Assembly (NCBI RefSeq): GCF_001039355.2
Contig: NW_019773640.1
Span: forward strand, 23,396 to 69,464
Reading direction: 5' to 3'
DNA length: 46,069 nucleotides
From: Lingula anatina
Lineage: Eukaryota > Brachiopoda > Lingulata > Lingulida > Lingulidae
Shown: piece by piece, positions 33,201 through 45,764 of the stretch
Layout: each line of letters opens with the position of its first letter
How positions within the stretch are numbered: position 1 is the first letter of the stretch
Notes under the pieces: model-generated
Databases searched by the model: none
The model's input: the letters and a program-made list of their open reading frames with translations, nothing else
Told to the model about the DNA's origin: nothing
Position numbers and translations under genes: made by a program

Positions 33201-35931
33201 TTTAAAAAAATCATAAAAAAGAATCCCCCCTTAACAATGGGTATAGTCTATCAAAGAGAAATAAGTGCATTCACTGTTCCTTCTCTTCTTTTGGTTGTTT
33301 TGACCAACCATTAATACACCAATGGGTTAACACATTTTCATTATTATATGTTGTTGTCAGTTGGAAACAACAGTTCATTTAACAGAAAACCCATGAGCAA
33401 ACATAATCTAAAGTAATAAAATAACTTTACAAATAGTTACAGAGAGAAATCATCTATCTCTACCTTTAGAGATAACAAATATTCTAAAATTCTAAAAATG
33501 ACCAAGTGATAGGAAAAGCACCTCGCAATTTAACTATAGATGAGATAAAGGTGCAATTAATTCAGAGCCCCCCCCCCCCATCAAAATAAAAAACCCATTA
33601 AACTTCATTAAATCTAACAAAGGTCAATCAATTTTCAAATAACTTGCTGTACTTTAACTAATATGTGCATGATCATTCCCCAAAGTTCCAATTGTCTTGG
33701 TAGATTTGTGTAAAAGTTATCTTCTTTTTAATAATATGCTCCAAATGGCTGCATTCTCTATTTATTGGCTATAGTCAATGGTAATCCAACAGACAAACAG
33801 ACGAATGTTTAAAGCTATATACCCTCACTTTTTGTGGAGAGGGGGGAAGGGGCCTTTGTATGTGTCGTATACTCACTTTGCACCACGATGCCATTGAAAA
33901 GCTCCACCTCTGCCGCGTGATCTTCCCCTTCCTCTACCTCTCCCACGCCAAGCATATTTGCCTCTTCCTCTCTCCGCCTATAGCAAAAAAAATCATTAAA
34001 ATTCAAATACACTCCGTCAATTAACCACTAACCCCATTGGGATCACATAGGCCATATTTAGACCAGTGGACTAACTAGTCTGCAGGTCAAATTAGGCGAC
34101 CCACTACAAAACTTGCCGTCTTATCCGCTAATAGACACTGAACAGATATCCCGTGGGGTAGTATTCACGTGGGTCAGACATATTTGACCCTCGGATAAGT
34201 CTTGGATGGGGCCGTGGTGTCGACCTAGAAACCTCCCCTTGGCCCAGTTATGAATATAGCTTGATACTTTTATGAAGGAGGCTGGCTTAGCTAATTTTTG
34301 ATCTTAAATCATTTGTTTTCAAACATTACCTACACAAATCGTACAATTTTAGAAGTTAAGACAATACCATAGGCTAAATAAAGATGACCTCTGTCATTTT
34401 AATATTTAAAATTATAGGGAGTTTTGAAAACCAAACTCTTAATATTGATAGATGAATGACGAAGAAAATTAAATACTGCATGTTACAATGAACAAACATT
34501 TCTAATTGCTTTATATTTTTGCTTGAAAATTTATAATGATGTTATATGAGCATGATCCATATTTTAGTTATAAAAGTTTTCTTGAATTGATTATAATATT
34601 TCAGATGGTTAAGCCACCATTCTGTCTCGACCTAAGTTTATGAAACAGATTTATAAAATAATGTTTTTCTCACTCCTTATTCTGGTACATTTTAACATAC
34701 CCTAAAATAGCTCAAACAAGAGCCAACAAACATATCTGAATGCACATCATTGATTTATGAATTACTGTTCAAGGATGAACAAAACACCAATATTTCAAAG
34801 TTGCACATGTATGTGGTTCTGGGCCTTTAGGGAATACATGAGAAATGCACTGCATATATTCAGTGACATATTCTATATGGGATAAAGATCCATATTGCAA
34901 ATGAAAATAATTTCTAAAATCTGTTTTATTTCTGTTTTAAGGTTAAAAACATTTTACAAATGGATTTTGGTTGCATTTTTAAAAGTTTGTAACTTTCCAT
35001 TGTTTTTGCTTTGCACCAATATGTTCTTAAATCTGTTGTCCCTTTCTGTTGCCGAGTAGGTGTATAAGTTTTTTTTTTCGGAGACTGTTTCCTAAATTCC
35101 ATTAATTGTTTATTTTCGCCCTATCTCTTCAATCAAAACATTTCTTTTATTCTATATGGCCTGTTTTTATTTCATTCTTTAAAGTCAATCCAACCTTAAG
35201 GTTTTCAATATTAAGTGCTTTTTTAAAATGATCAATACTAAAAATGTGTACAAATACAATGGTCGTAAGACAGTTCTCAAACAAATTTCAAGGTATAGGT
35301 AGATAAGCCTACTCATACTTACAATATATGAATCAATATCCAATTAATTTAAAATGTGTTTTGTGAAGTAGTAATATATGAGACAATACATAAGAAAACA
35401 GATTATTTTGAAATATAAACATGATAAATGCACAAACGACCGCTTCACAGCGATTGCTTCTGTTGCGACTGCTTGGCTTCTCCAAAGCAATCTGTGACGT
35501 CAAACTTTCGTTTTTGACTCTGGTTTTCCAAGATAATCGTTTGCTATCTCCCCGTTAAAAATTGCTAACACCATCTAAAGAACACACGTTTGTAAGTTTT
35601 AAACTTTAGAATGACAACCAAGCATCTGACTTGAAAAAAAAATAAATAAAAGACAGCAAATCAACACATACGATCTGAATCAAGCATGTGTTAGACGCGC
35701 TGTAACACTGTTCTTTCTGCTTCCAACTTGTGCAGAGACAGATCCATCAGTCCCGCCAAGCTTGGCTGTGCCTTAGTGGTTTAAGACTTCACTCAGCAAC
35801 TACACTGCGAAGTAACTCTGAAAGTACGGCTGAATTTCTGTCGAGGGTAAATCTGACTGAACCTGCCATTATGTTATTGATCAGCTTCTTTATCACTTTC
35901 TAGCCATCTCTTGGTGATAATTACTTACCAT
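27280..35931 (-). CDS. ZNFX1: ZNFX1-like helicase with NFX1 and RZ zinc fingers, copy A
   Basis: Coding exons on the minus strand: 35931-35929 (ATG only), 33977-33877, 33037-27774 and 27467-27280, giving 1851 codons plus stop, close to the roughly 1900 residues of vertebrate ZNFX1. The N-terminus is RG-rich (residues 2-34). An ARM-like helical region and the PFLRANKTRGRYQDVNHYLD block follow. The SF1 helicase core has Walker A GPPGTGKT at about 559-566, IVEEAAEVLEAH (Walker B, about 938), GDHKQLRP, HRMRPEIA, DNFQGEENDIIL and ALSRAKKG. About ten Cys-rich NFX1-type units lie at roughly 1221-1490, and the C-terminus is an RZ finger (CPNG, then CGGAM and CPEC). A long Asp/Glu-rich insert sits between Walker A and B. 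In-frame TGA at 35964-35962 precedes the ATG. ZNFX1 proteins are RNA-binding helicases: mammalian ZNFX1 senses viral RNA, and nematode ZNFX-1 supports small-RNA inheritance. The first exon is inferred from phase and splice sites, not from homology. Confidence 0.9.
33620..33760. repeat. Interspersed repeat shared with 20040-20170
   Basis: Contains GATCATTCCCCAAAGTTCCA and TAAAAGTTATCTTCTTTTTA. It lies in intron 2 of ZNFX1 copy A, near the RG-rich exon. Confidence 0.65.
34069..34205. mobile_element. Inverted relative of the MITE at 5374-5540
   Basis: GGACTAACTAGTC at the left, then CCACTACAAAACTTGCCGTC and AGACACTGAACAGATATCCC, which are close reverse complements of the interior of the 5374-5540 element. 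It sits in intron 1 of ZNFX1 copy A. Confidence 0.65.
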
Positions 35932-36010
35932 TCGCCGTGAATGACTCTCTGCGTTTACTGATCAGTTCACTGTTTCTCTTTCTGGCTGATGGTGGGGGCG
36001 TGTTGCTCAA
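35932..36010 (-). promoter_or_regulatory. Probable 5' UTR and start region of ZNFX1 copy A
   Basis: Sequence directly upstream of the inferred ATG, with an in-frame TGA at 35964-35962 and no intervening ATG. The transcription start is not visible as a clear motif; no TATA box was recognised. The right limit is arbitrary. Confidence 0.35.
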
Positions 36011-36527
36011 ACAGCGCAGGTTTAGCTTTTAAGTACCAGGGAATATTTTATCAGCGGAGACCAAAGAATCTGTGGCGTCACGCCACGCTGAAAATAAATA
36101 CTTCTGCGCAAGCGCATCTCAGTTGTTATTTTGGGGGTTCAATTCCATCAAATAGAACTTTACAAATAAAACGAAAAATAACGCCATTATTCAAACATAA
36201 CAATAACAAGAATAAGAGGCTTATTTGTCCTGAAATTGTTCATTTACGGTGTATAATTTCAATTCGTAACTTCTTTTCATCAGGGCTGAGACGAGAGGTC
36301 ATATATAGGGCCTAAGTGTTTAACGCAGGGAATGGAATGTTTTTTTTTTTTTTTTTTTGACAAAACCTACCTTGGCCTTTAAAATATAGATTATTCATTT
36401 AACCAATATTATAGCCACCCAGATGTACAGTCGTCATTTGTACGGCCTGAACGAGCAAAGGACAGACTAGATTACATTTACACGGGCGCCGTGCGATGAA
36501 TTTGTCCGTACGATTTTTTTTACATCC

Positions 36528-36700
36528 GCCAAGAAGCTTATGTTTTCACCCCTGTTTGTCTGTCTGTTTGTTTGTTTGTCTGTCATCAACATAACTCAAA
36601 AAGTTATGGACCGATTTTGATGGTGATCTGGATCAATCATTTTTTTTTTTTTTTGAAGTCGTAATTAAGGAGCTACGGGCTACGCCGAGTATGGCTATAT
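36528..36700. repeat. Interspersed repeat with GTTTGTCTGTCTG core
   Basis: CCGCCAAGAAGCTTATGTTT, TGTTTGTCTGTCTGTTTG, ACATAACTCAAAAAGTTATG and GACCGATTTTGATGG in this order. From memory this is a very widely distributed repeat of invertebrate genomes. It does not encode a protein of its own. Confidence 0.5.
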
Positions 36701-37323
36701 TAGGCCTCGGTCACAACTGAACGCACGAATTTAAGGATCGTACGGCCCCTGCGAATTTTGGATGCAGTGGAGGCCGTGGAGTTCTTACTGGTTGTGCTTA
36801 TAAGTCGCGCGACAATACACATCTATTATGTACGTATTTATTCTGCACTCACTCCTCCTGAGAGACAATTGATTGTTTTTATAAAAGCACATAAGCTCAC
36901 AATAGCCTGTGCGGGTAGCAAACAATAGCCACGTGAACTCGCACAGGGCCTAGACGTACAGGGGGGAGGAGCGCATACACTGTATGTAAGTAATTGAACT
37001 GGCGACCCTTGGAGACAGTAGTTCGTCCTCGCCAAGCGCGGCAGGGTGTAAATTGATGCGCGCTTATAATCCGATTTAATTAACAGCTTTCAACTTAGCA
37101 GTATTGCAGCTTGCTCTAGGATAATTGTGATCACGGTCTGTGCCCTGAATACCTCACGGCGTAATTACGGGCAGCGCGAGCCAGTTTCTTCCAAAGCTGT
37201 AATTAATTCTCGGCGCTGCCATTAATTACGCCGCGGGGTATTCAGGGCACAGACCGTGATCACAAGATACCGCATATAGATTTTTAGGTATTTAGAAAAT
37301 AAATTTTTATTGTGAACGCAGCC
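36701..37323. mobile_element. Possible TIR element enclosing a hairpin
   Basis: TTAGGCCTCGGTCACAA at the left and TTGTGAACGCAGCCTTA at the right are imperfect inverted matches (about 12 of 17). The interior has no coding potential and contains the palindrome at 37126-37264. Confidence 0.35.
37126..37264. mobile_element. Near-perfect long palindrome
   Basis: The left arm TGTGATCACGGTCTGTGCCC is continued by TGAATACCTC and a CGGCGTAATTA segment. The right arm is its reverse complement, ending GGGCACAGACCGTGATCACA. The arms are about 50 bp with very few mismatches around a 35-40 base spacer. Low divergence suggests a young MITE. Confidence 0.8.
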
Positions 37324-37429
37324 TTACTCAGTAACATTTAGCGGGGCATAGTAAAGTATGCCATTTCAAATTCAATGGCAAATATTTAAGTTCGGTCTAG
37401 GAACTTTAAAAGATTTTATTTTGAATCCT

Positions 37430-37562
37430 AGGTTCTGATATTTATTTTAATTGCCTCGATATAACCACGTATGCCATATTGCCTGCTAGCAATATTTGAT
37501 AGAAGCACCTTTTAAATGTTAGGTTGGATAATTCTCTATGCATAACTGGTCATTTTTACAAC

Positions 37563-37593
<31 letters not shown>

Positions 37594-40007
37594 CACAACA
37601 AGGACGCGTTTCTTTTCTTTAAGCCAAACATTTATGCACGTGTTCTTTATGATAATTTGATAATTCTGAATATCACACCTTTATTTCTTTTCAGACTGAA
37701 TCTTTCTTCATTTTAATATGGCACTCTACTCATCAAGCAGTACACTTAAGCGATATGGTACCCCGGCATCTTCCAGCTCACATTAAGATGCCCGTATGAG
37801 TAATCACACGACGGGGAATTTTTAGCCTTTCCACAAGTTTTTTTACGACTTCGCTCCCTACTGTTAAGTCTTGGACAAATAATGCTCGCCATCAGTGTCT
37901 AACTGTCTAAATGATACAAAACGTCAGCGACAAAGGCGATCTTGCTCTTGCAGTCTTTTAACTGTGGCTGGTGGAAAATGTACCTATAATATCTGCCCCC
38001 CAAGTAGAGGGTAGAGAGCGCACAAATTTCGTTTAAGCGTTTCTCCACGTAATAACTGACTCGTACAATGTATCTGTATCGCTATAGTGTATCGCTCGAT
38101 GTGAAAAGGACCCGATTTGCCTGTGCTTCATGACGCACTAATCTCTTCTTTCACATTAAATTTTAACTTCCAGTTACATTGAACACGATGCCTAAATGTT
38201 ACTTTTCGAATTTCATTTCGATATTCTTTTCACCATGAAATAATCTACACTGAATTATGGTATCACCAGGCATCACTAATCCATAGCTTCATCACAAAAA
38301 ATTGTAATAAATGAAAAAGATAATATATAAATACGCACATGGCTTCATTTTAAAACATTGTACTTCTCCCCTCAAAAATGTCTGCATTAAAAGAAACTGT
38401 GACACTTCAAATCAACTACTTCTTAAACTTCAAAATAGCTATTGTCAAAGTCTAGTCAAGAGATTTACAAATTTAACATTACTTCACTTCACATTATTAC
38501 TACTGACTGCTTTTTAAATTTTCAGACCTTATGAATATTAAATAATTTTATAAACAATAATAATGATAATAATAATAAAACACAATTGGGCCCACAAAGA
38601 GCTCAGATTAAATGCTTTAAAAAAAATCTTATTAGAGATAACTAACCATAAAATTCCAATTACATCACCAGAAAAAGAAAAAAAAAACTTTGGCTATTTG
38701 ATCCGGCTATCATCTAATTATACAACAATACTTCTTATTACATATCCACCTAAACCATATGAAAAAGGAATAGTAGAGAAAATATCAACAACTAGAAAAA
38801 GCACTCAGGGAGCGCAACCTCCGCTAGGACAAATAATTAATCAATAATTAACCATTTCATAATTAATTATCAACAAAATCTAATATTGTAAAATCTTCAA
38901 CGGCTCATGCCTTTCTTGAAAATTTAATGAATTAATGCCCTTTCACTAAATCTAAACTTTCGATAGCAATCACAACCCATACGCATAATGAACTGCATAA
39001 AAAGATCACTTGTTTAAACATTGAAAACATATACCGAGTAATATTAAGGTTACGTAGGAGCTGATAACGTATGAAGTCTGAAATTTTGGAAAACGATTGG
39101 TGTGAAGGTAATATTACAGTGAATTCAACATTTAACGTCATTTTCAAATGATAATTATTCAGAATATTGTTACTACTTAACCATTTTACCATGCTGCTGA
39201 TAAGCTTGTTTTATTCCTAATCAGCAGGGTTCTGTTTGCATGGTATTTGGGAAATGCATATAGTCTCCATATGCTCAGAATTTAAAGGTGCTTCCATTTT
39301 GTCCTATGCATTTTTGCCTGTAAATGATGGGTTTCACAACTCAGCATTTAAAAAAAAGGGGAGGGGGGGGGGGGGGAATTGTTTACACTTTGTGATCTCC
39401 TTATGTTATAGCTTCTGGCCTATTATTATTTACCAGTGTCTATATCTACTAATACACACATATGTGTTGCAACACAACATTCTACAACTGGTATTTTACA
39501 AATCAAATTTTAAAATTGCCATTGAGGTTAATATCAACAAAACGTCGCGAGAATCAGTCCCTTCTCAATAAGTCCTTTTAGGTTGTGGGTGGAAGTTCAC
39601 TTCTTTATTCAACAGCAGTTTTATCCAATGTCACAGTCTTGATGCTTTCTTGGGGTCTTCAAAATATTACAGTTAGTTTTTTTGTGTTCATAACACACAA
39701 TAATTACATGGCACACAATGTTTGAAATTCTTTGGGACAGACAATCTCATAACAAGTACAAAGCCATCATGATAAATACAGATACCAGAGAAGAGATCAG
39801 TTTCTTCTGAATCATTTCACTTCACCAGAGTTCCAGTAATATGCATCAAATCGGTGAAGATAGTTTTAATCGTCCGCCTCCCAACAATAAAATTGTAACA
39901 CTGTCTGTATCCATCTCAATTAGACAAAAATTAATCACACTGACTGAAAATAGAGTAAACTGGATGGTCACGACCCTGCACCAGGTCTGACACTAGAAGA
40001 AGTTAAA
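37430..40007. other. 3' flank of ZNFX1 copy B, non-coding
   Basis: AT-rich and homologous to 24700-27279. It contains homopolymer runs (A at 37563, G at 39361-39376) and a half MITE near 37965-38025. Open frames are short and differ between the two units. Confidence 0.6.
39604..39609 (-). terminator. Candidate poly(A) signal, ZNFX1 copy B
   Basis: AATAAA on the coding strand, about 400 bases after the stop, conserved with 26865-26870 of copy A. Confidence 0.35.
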
Positions 40008-43000
40008 TCAAAATCCCTCATAATTTGCCAAGTTGGCTGCCTCTGACCATGCAGCGTGGTGAGCCCCATCCATTTCCCTAGCCAACCGGTTGTCATCCCG
40101 AAGACGATGACTCTGTCCACCAATACGAGCCTTACACTCAGGACATGTTGCTTCTTCCATGGCACCGCCACAGTCTCCGATTGCATAGATATGACCTGTC
40201 AACAGAGGGGATAACTTTGTATTCATTAATTTCTGTTTTGCCTTCAAAGGTGCAAGCACTTATCAACATTCTTGAAATTTGCACGAAACCATCAAACATT
40301 TTGGTACTTTCTATAGTAAAGATTGATGTTAATATATCGGGTATCTATACAGAACTTGTACAGAAAACCCAGAGGTGGAAAAGTTCACAAGTCAAGGTGG
40401 GAACTAGGACGGCCAAGATACATGTACAGGCTCACAAATGACCATTACTGTTTTGAAGCTGACTTTATATTTAAAAACTTACCATTTGGACACTTAAACC
40501 AATGCCCTTGGGTCAGGCCCATGGCTTGAACAATTTCCTGGCGTTCTGTGTCTGGGATTCCTAGCCCCGAGGCTGGACAGGCCTGCTTCACTTTAGTGTA
40601 TATTCTCTTCACTTTTGCCTCTCTTTCTGGAGAAAGTGGTTTCTTGTCACACAGTAGGGTTTTCACTCGGTCAAACCGATAAGATAATTCGGGTGGCAAG
40701 GTCCTCCCGCTGTTCTCTATTTGAGTTTTCATGATGAACCAGTTGCCCAGCAGGGCCAGGCGAGTTGTCTCTGCACTGAACTGGGTTGTCTCCTGCTCGC
40801 TCATGTGAGAGCGAGGCTGAACGACCCACAAATGAAGTGAAGTGAGCTCCTTCATAATGTCCTTGAGTTCACTGGCATATTTCTGGGTTTTCTTTCGCTG
40901 TTCTGCAAACTTCAATTTCATGCCAGAGAGCTTTTTAATGAAGTTGATTTGATTCTCAATGAAGGCCAACTGATCGGCAGAAACTGTTCCACCTGTAATC
41001 TTGGATTCAAAATCAGCTAAGATGTTTTGTGCATGTGTCAAACCACTTGAATCCCCTATGATGTTAGAAATGTCTCTTTGCAGATGTCTGCATGTTGCAA
41101 GGAGTACGTGCATATCAACAGCCAACTTCTTTTTCACTAATTCTATATTTGTTAACTGAGAGTTGATCTGCTTGCCATAACGCAGGTTTCTCCTAATTGG
41201 TGTCTTACACAGAGGGCAGCATTTCAACTGAATGCTCATGTTTTCTGAATCACTGCTGTCCATTGCAAAATACTGATCGAGACCACTGACTTCAAAGTAG
41301 TGCTTGCAATCTTCGAGTTGCACAAATTGAGCATCATCTTCATCCTCAGATCCAAAGACTATTTCTGTCACCTCCTTGCCATTGCAAATTCGGCACAATT
41401 TGGGACAAGGCTCACCGCAGAGGCCAATACATAGATGTCCGCATCTCAGTATCCTGCTGCAAGGTTCATTACAAGGTGGACGGTCACATGGCTCACTGCA
41501 CAGCTTCCTGCATTTGTGGTGCTTGCAGGCCCATGCACAGGCTTCCATACAAGGCACACAGGGTTCTCCACATGTCTTTTGGCATTTGCTGTGCACACAG
41601 CGGTTCTCACATGGCCTCTGACAAGGGGGGCAGTTCTTGGTGCACGTGTCCTTGCATGGATGTCCACATACTAAAGTGCGATCACATTTCTGTTGGCATG
41701 GCATGTGCAGTCGCCCTTGTCTGCATTTGCCACATTCCCCAGCACATGGATGCCCGCAATCCAGCACTGCCCCACATGGTTGTGGACATGGGAAAGTCTC
41801 AGGAGAACGATGGCAATATGTCGTTATAATGTGATCACATGGCCATTGACGATGGCACAACTTATCACATTTCTTTGTGTGTTCCTCACCACACTTGTTG
41901 CTGCACTTGTGCCCACAAGGCAGTTTTACATCACATGGCTGCTTGCAGGGCACTAGATATGGGTCCACTGAGCAAGCAACTGATTGCTTATGGCCACAGG
42001 CTGGCATGACTTTATCCACCATCTTCATGCATTTGCCACATTCTTCAAAGCAGCGTTTGGTGCACTGATGCATCCTTATGCAAATAGTTCTCCTGCATGG
42101 CTCCATGCATCGGTGATTTGCATGCTCTTTATCATAGCTATGGCAGACTTTTTTGCACACATGTCCACAAGGAAGGCGATATTCACAAGGTAGCATGCAC
42201 CCACCCTCTGGTGCCTTATTAAAATCACGATCTGTCTTGGCAAGAATGCCCTCTTTTCTTGGATGGTTCTGACAGTATAACTGCAGTTCTTCTCCAATAG
42301 ACCCATATTTCCTAAGGTCCAAAATTATCTCGCTCCACATTATGTTATTTGCTAACAACCGGAAGTTTCCTATCACATAAAATCCCTTTTTGGCACGTGA
42401 TAACGCCACACAAATGCGGTTTTGAATTGCCAAGAATCCCATGTTCCCTTCTGTGTTGCTGCGGACAAGCGATAGTAAGATGATATCATTCTCTTCTCCT
42501 TGAAAATTGTCTACAGAGGACACACGCACTCCCTGGAATGTTGTCTTGGGCATGATTTTCTTGAACTGCAACAGCTGGCCTGTGTAAGTTGTAAGAATGG
42601 TGATCTGCGATGCCCCATATCCCTGGAGGAGGAGATATTTACACAGGGCAACCATAAACTTAGCCTCATGTTTATTGGATCGACTTCTGTTCTCTCCATC
42701 CTTAACTTCTGGATAGCTATGGTTAATGAAGAACATATTTTTTGAAACGCCTCTGATGTCTTCAGCATCCTCAACACTTGGGTGGTTTTGCAGCTCTGGA
42801 TAGATGTGCCTAAGCAATGTAGCAATCTCAGGACGCATGCGGTGCTGCAGCTTTAGGCAGTCAACTTGAACGCCATTCTTGACCATCCTCTCAAAGAGAG
42901 ACACATCAAGGTTGTATTTCTTTGCCAGTTCATAAACTGTTGGTGTTGGTCTCAGCTGCTTGTGGTCCCCAATCAGGATGAGGTGCTGACACGACTTGCT

Positions 43001-45764
43001 AAGTGAGGTCACAATGTGGGCTTCCAGCACTTCAGCTGCTTCCTCAACAATCACAATCTTGGGCTGGACTTCTTGGAGGATGCTGCGGTACTTGGCAGCC
43101 CCAGTTGTGGTCATGCCAATAACAGCAGCCTCTTTAAGAATCATCAAATCCTGCTGGTTCTTGACTTCCCTCATGCGTGCTGAGACTTCTTCATACTGTT
43201 CCTCATACCCTTCTATCCCTTCCTTAAGGCGTGTACAGTATTTGGTAATCCACAAGTGATATAACCGCCATCTATCTTTGTTGGATAGGGTCCAGACATT
43301 GCCCACTTCCCCAGCTTCATCTTCAGGCATAGCATTCTTGTTGCGAAGCCCATCTTTTAGTATTTTCTTGCGTTTTTTGGATGTTCGATTTTGCACTTGC
43401 CAACCAATATCTTCTCCGTCTTTGGTATTACCAAATTCAGAGATGCTTAATTGATCAAAATCAAGGGCAAGAGGAATATCAGATACAGGCACCCTTCTCC
43501 TCCTTCTAGAAAAATCATCTTCCTCTTCTTCATCATCAATTATCCTTTGCTCCTGCATCAGGTCTGCTTCTTCTTCCACATCAATAACTTCCTCTTCTTC
43601 TTCTTGTTTTTCTTCTTCATCCTCATTTCCTTCATCTTTTGTCTCCAGGACTTCAAACCCTCCATAATCCCCTGGGGCATACAGGTTATTTCCCAAACCT
43701 AACCAGTCGACCATATTGGAATTCCTTTGAGAAGTTTGTTCAAATGGCCAATCCAATCCTTGAGGCTGTCTGAACTCTGTTAGGCTTATGTAGTGGACAC
43801 GGTCAATAAAAGGGCGTAGCGTGTCCTCATGCAAGATTCCTTGGTCTGTCTGCTCTATGCGGGCTACAATATTTTCCATTTGCAACTCTATTTCCTTCAT
43901 CTCTGATCTTGCATCATTCAAACCTTCGTGGACGCCCCTTGGCACCTTCTTGTTTTGACGCATTTCATCTTTCAGGTTTCTGATTAAAAACTTCTCCAGA
44001 GCCTTGCTCTTTGACCTGCCCCCGACCCTGACAATGCCATTTTGTATGAAGGTGTGTATGCCCTCTAGGAACTGATCCAATGCATGGTTGGTGTAGCATA
44101 CAACTAGAACAGGAGTGTCTCCACCCCACACAGCTTTATTGTGAAGGAGCGCCCGAGCAATCTTCAGACCCAGGTACGTCTTGCCTGTACCAGGTGGTCC
44201 CTGTATAACAGCTATCTCTTTGGTTAAGGCTGTCTTCAGGGCTCGCATTTGGGATTCATCCAGGTGGAACACCTCAGCACTAGGCCAGCGCGAGGTAATC
44301 AGTGCTGGCACCTGTTGGGCACTCTCAGCTGCCAGACTGTACACTGGGAAGTCATCATTATCTGTACCATCTTCAAGTTGAAGGAGGGGTTTCTGTCTTT
44401 GGACAAGTGGGTCAACTGTTAGTGGACTTAAATCAAATGCAACTCTATACCGGGCTCTTCCCAGCAGGTATTTTGGTGGAGCCACCTCCTTTTCACAGCG
44501 AACTATATATCTTTCCAATGGAAATTCATCCTCTTCAATGGTCTGTAGTCCAACGAGAACATGGCGACATGCCTCAAAGTAAGCAGTTGTCTCAGCCATA
44601 ATGAAGGAGGTGGCGGGCGAAATTCTGTGAACCTCTCCCATTCTCTGCTCAAAACGTACTTCTAGGAACCCTTTTGCCAAGTCTTTTGGACTGCGGTTGG
44701 CAACTGTGGCAAACAGAAATGTTTGGAAATGATCCAATGACAGGCATACAAGAGAACCAAAGATCAGTCTTTTAGTGGACTCCCACCTCACCCCCTTAAG
44801 TTTGGACACATCAAAACGTATTCGGTACACCAATCCATTTGCTGTACACACTGGATTAACCACATGGACATCATGGTAGATACGGATGTCTTGAAGACGT
44901 TCATCTCTTCGGTTGATAGATCCAAGATTTGAAAACTTTGTAATGCCCTCCCTTAAAGGCCGAACAAAATCTTCACGCAGGAGGCGGAACTGGACATCAA
45001 GATAATGATTGACATCTTGGTATCTACCACGTGTTTTATTTGCTCTTAGAAATGGCTCTTCTTTCAAGTTGATGTCATCAAGAGTGGGGAAAACGGGAAC
45101 ATTTCTGAAATCATCTGGTGGGAGCTGATCATCAGAAGCTATGGCCATGTTACACCCTGCACCGCTTTCTTGCTCTGTCTTCAAAATGGCTTCACTCAAG
45201 CTGTTTACCTCTGCCAGTTGAAGCTCAATATCTTCATCAATAATGTCACTATTCAACTTAAGTCTTATAATGGTGCTACCTAACATTGACAAGGGACCCA
45301 GAACAGTGGCTACTGCAGCCTGTGGTAACCTTATAAGTAGTTCTCTAAATATCTTTAGCATGTCTTCTATGGGCTGTTTAAATTCTTCTTGCTTGTAGAC
45401 TGAACTTTCTAGAACCATCTGGGCAATGTATACTACAAGTTGCTCACTGATAAATTTGGAGTCTTTGACAATGTTCAGCAGCTGTATCAAAAGCTGGGGC
45501 GATGAGCTGCATGTGCAAGCTTTAGCTAACAAGGCAAGGACAAGCTTGATCCAATCAGGTTTCAACGAGTCTGATGACAAGAGTTCCCGAAATCCACTCC
45601 TTGAGTGATTTAATGTGGTTAAAAGTTCAGAAGGTTCTTTGGACTGAAATTCAACAAGTTTACGGTACCCAATAACTGGTATCCTCCTCTCTGCATCTTG
45701 TCTTGCATGACTGCCCCCTCTACTGGCATTTCTTGGCGTACCATTGGCATATCCTCCTTGTTGC
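40008..45764 (-). CDS. ZNFX1: ZNFX1-like helicase, copy B (5' end outside the window)
   Basis: Coding exons in the window: 45764-40483 (5282 nt) and 40195-40008, in the same phases as copy A. The first bases of the large exon complete a codon begun in an upstream exon that should correspond to the RG-rich exon of copy A and lies beyond 46069. GPPGTGKT, IVEEAAEVLEAH, GDHKQLRP, HRMRPEIA, DNFQGEEND and ALSRAKKG are all present, as are the NFX1-type Cys-rich repeats and the C-terminal RZ finger with CGGAM and CPEC. The large exon is 18 nt longer than in copy A, with most length change in the acidic insert (about 43495-43650) and flanking linkers. No stop or frameshift is visible. Divergence from copy A is modest, so both are expected to be helicases with related roles in RNA defence. 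Confidence 0.92.

Larger units (their letters stand above)
36011..37429. other. Intergenic spacer between the ZNFX1 copies
   Basis: Presumed promoter side of copy A and 3' side of copy B. It has a T run (about 36340-36358), a widespread repeat at 36528-36700, a larger TIR-like element and a strong hairpin at 37126-37264. No credible gene. Confidence 0.55.

Noticed and set aside
33815-34012. Minus-strand acidic open frame over the RG-rich exon
   Set aside because: It does not have the phase needed to join the large ZNFX1 exon. The RG-rich reading fits both splice phases.
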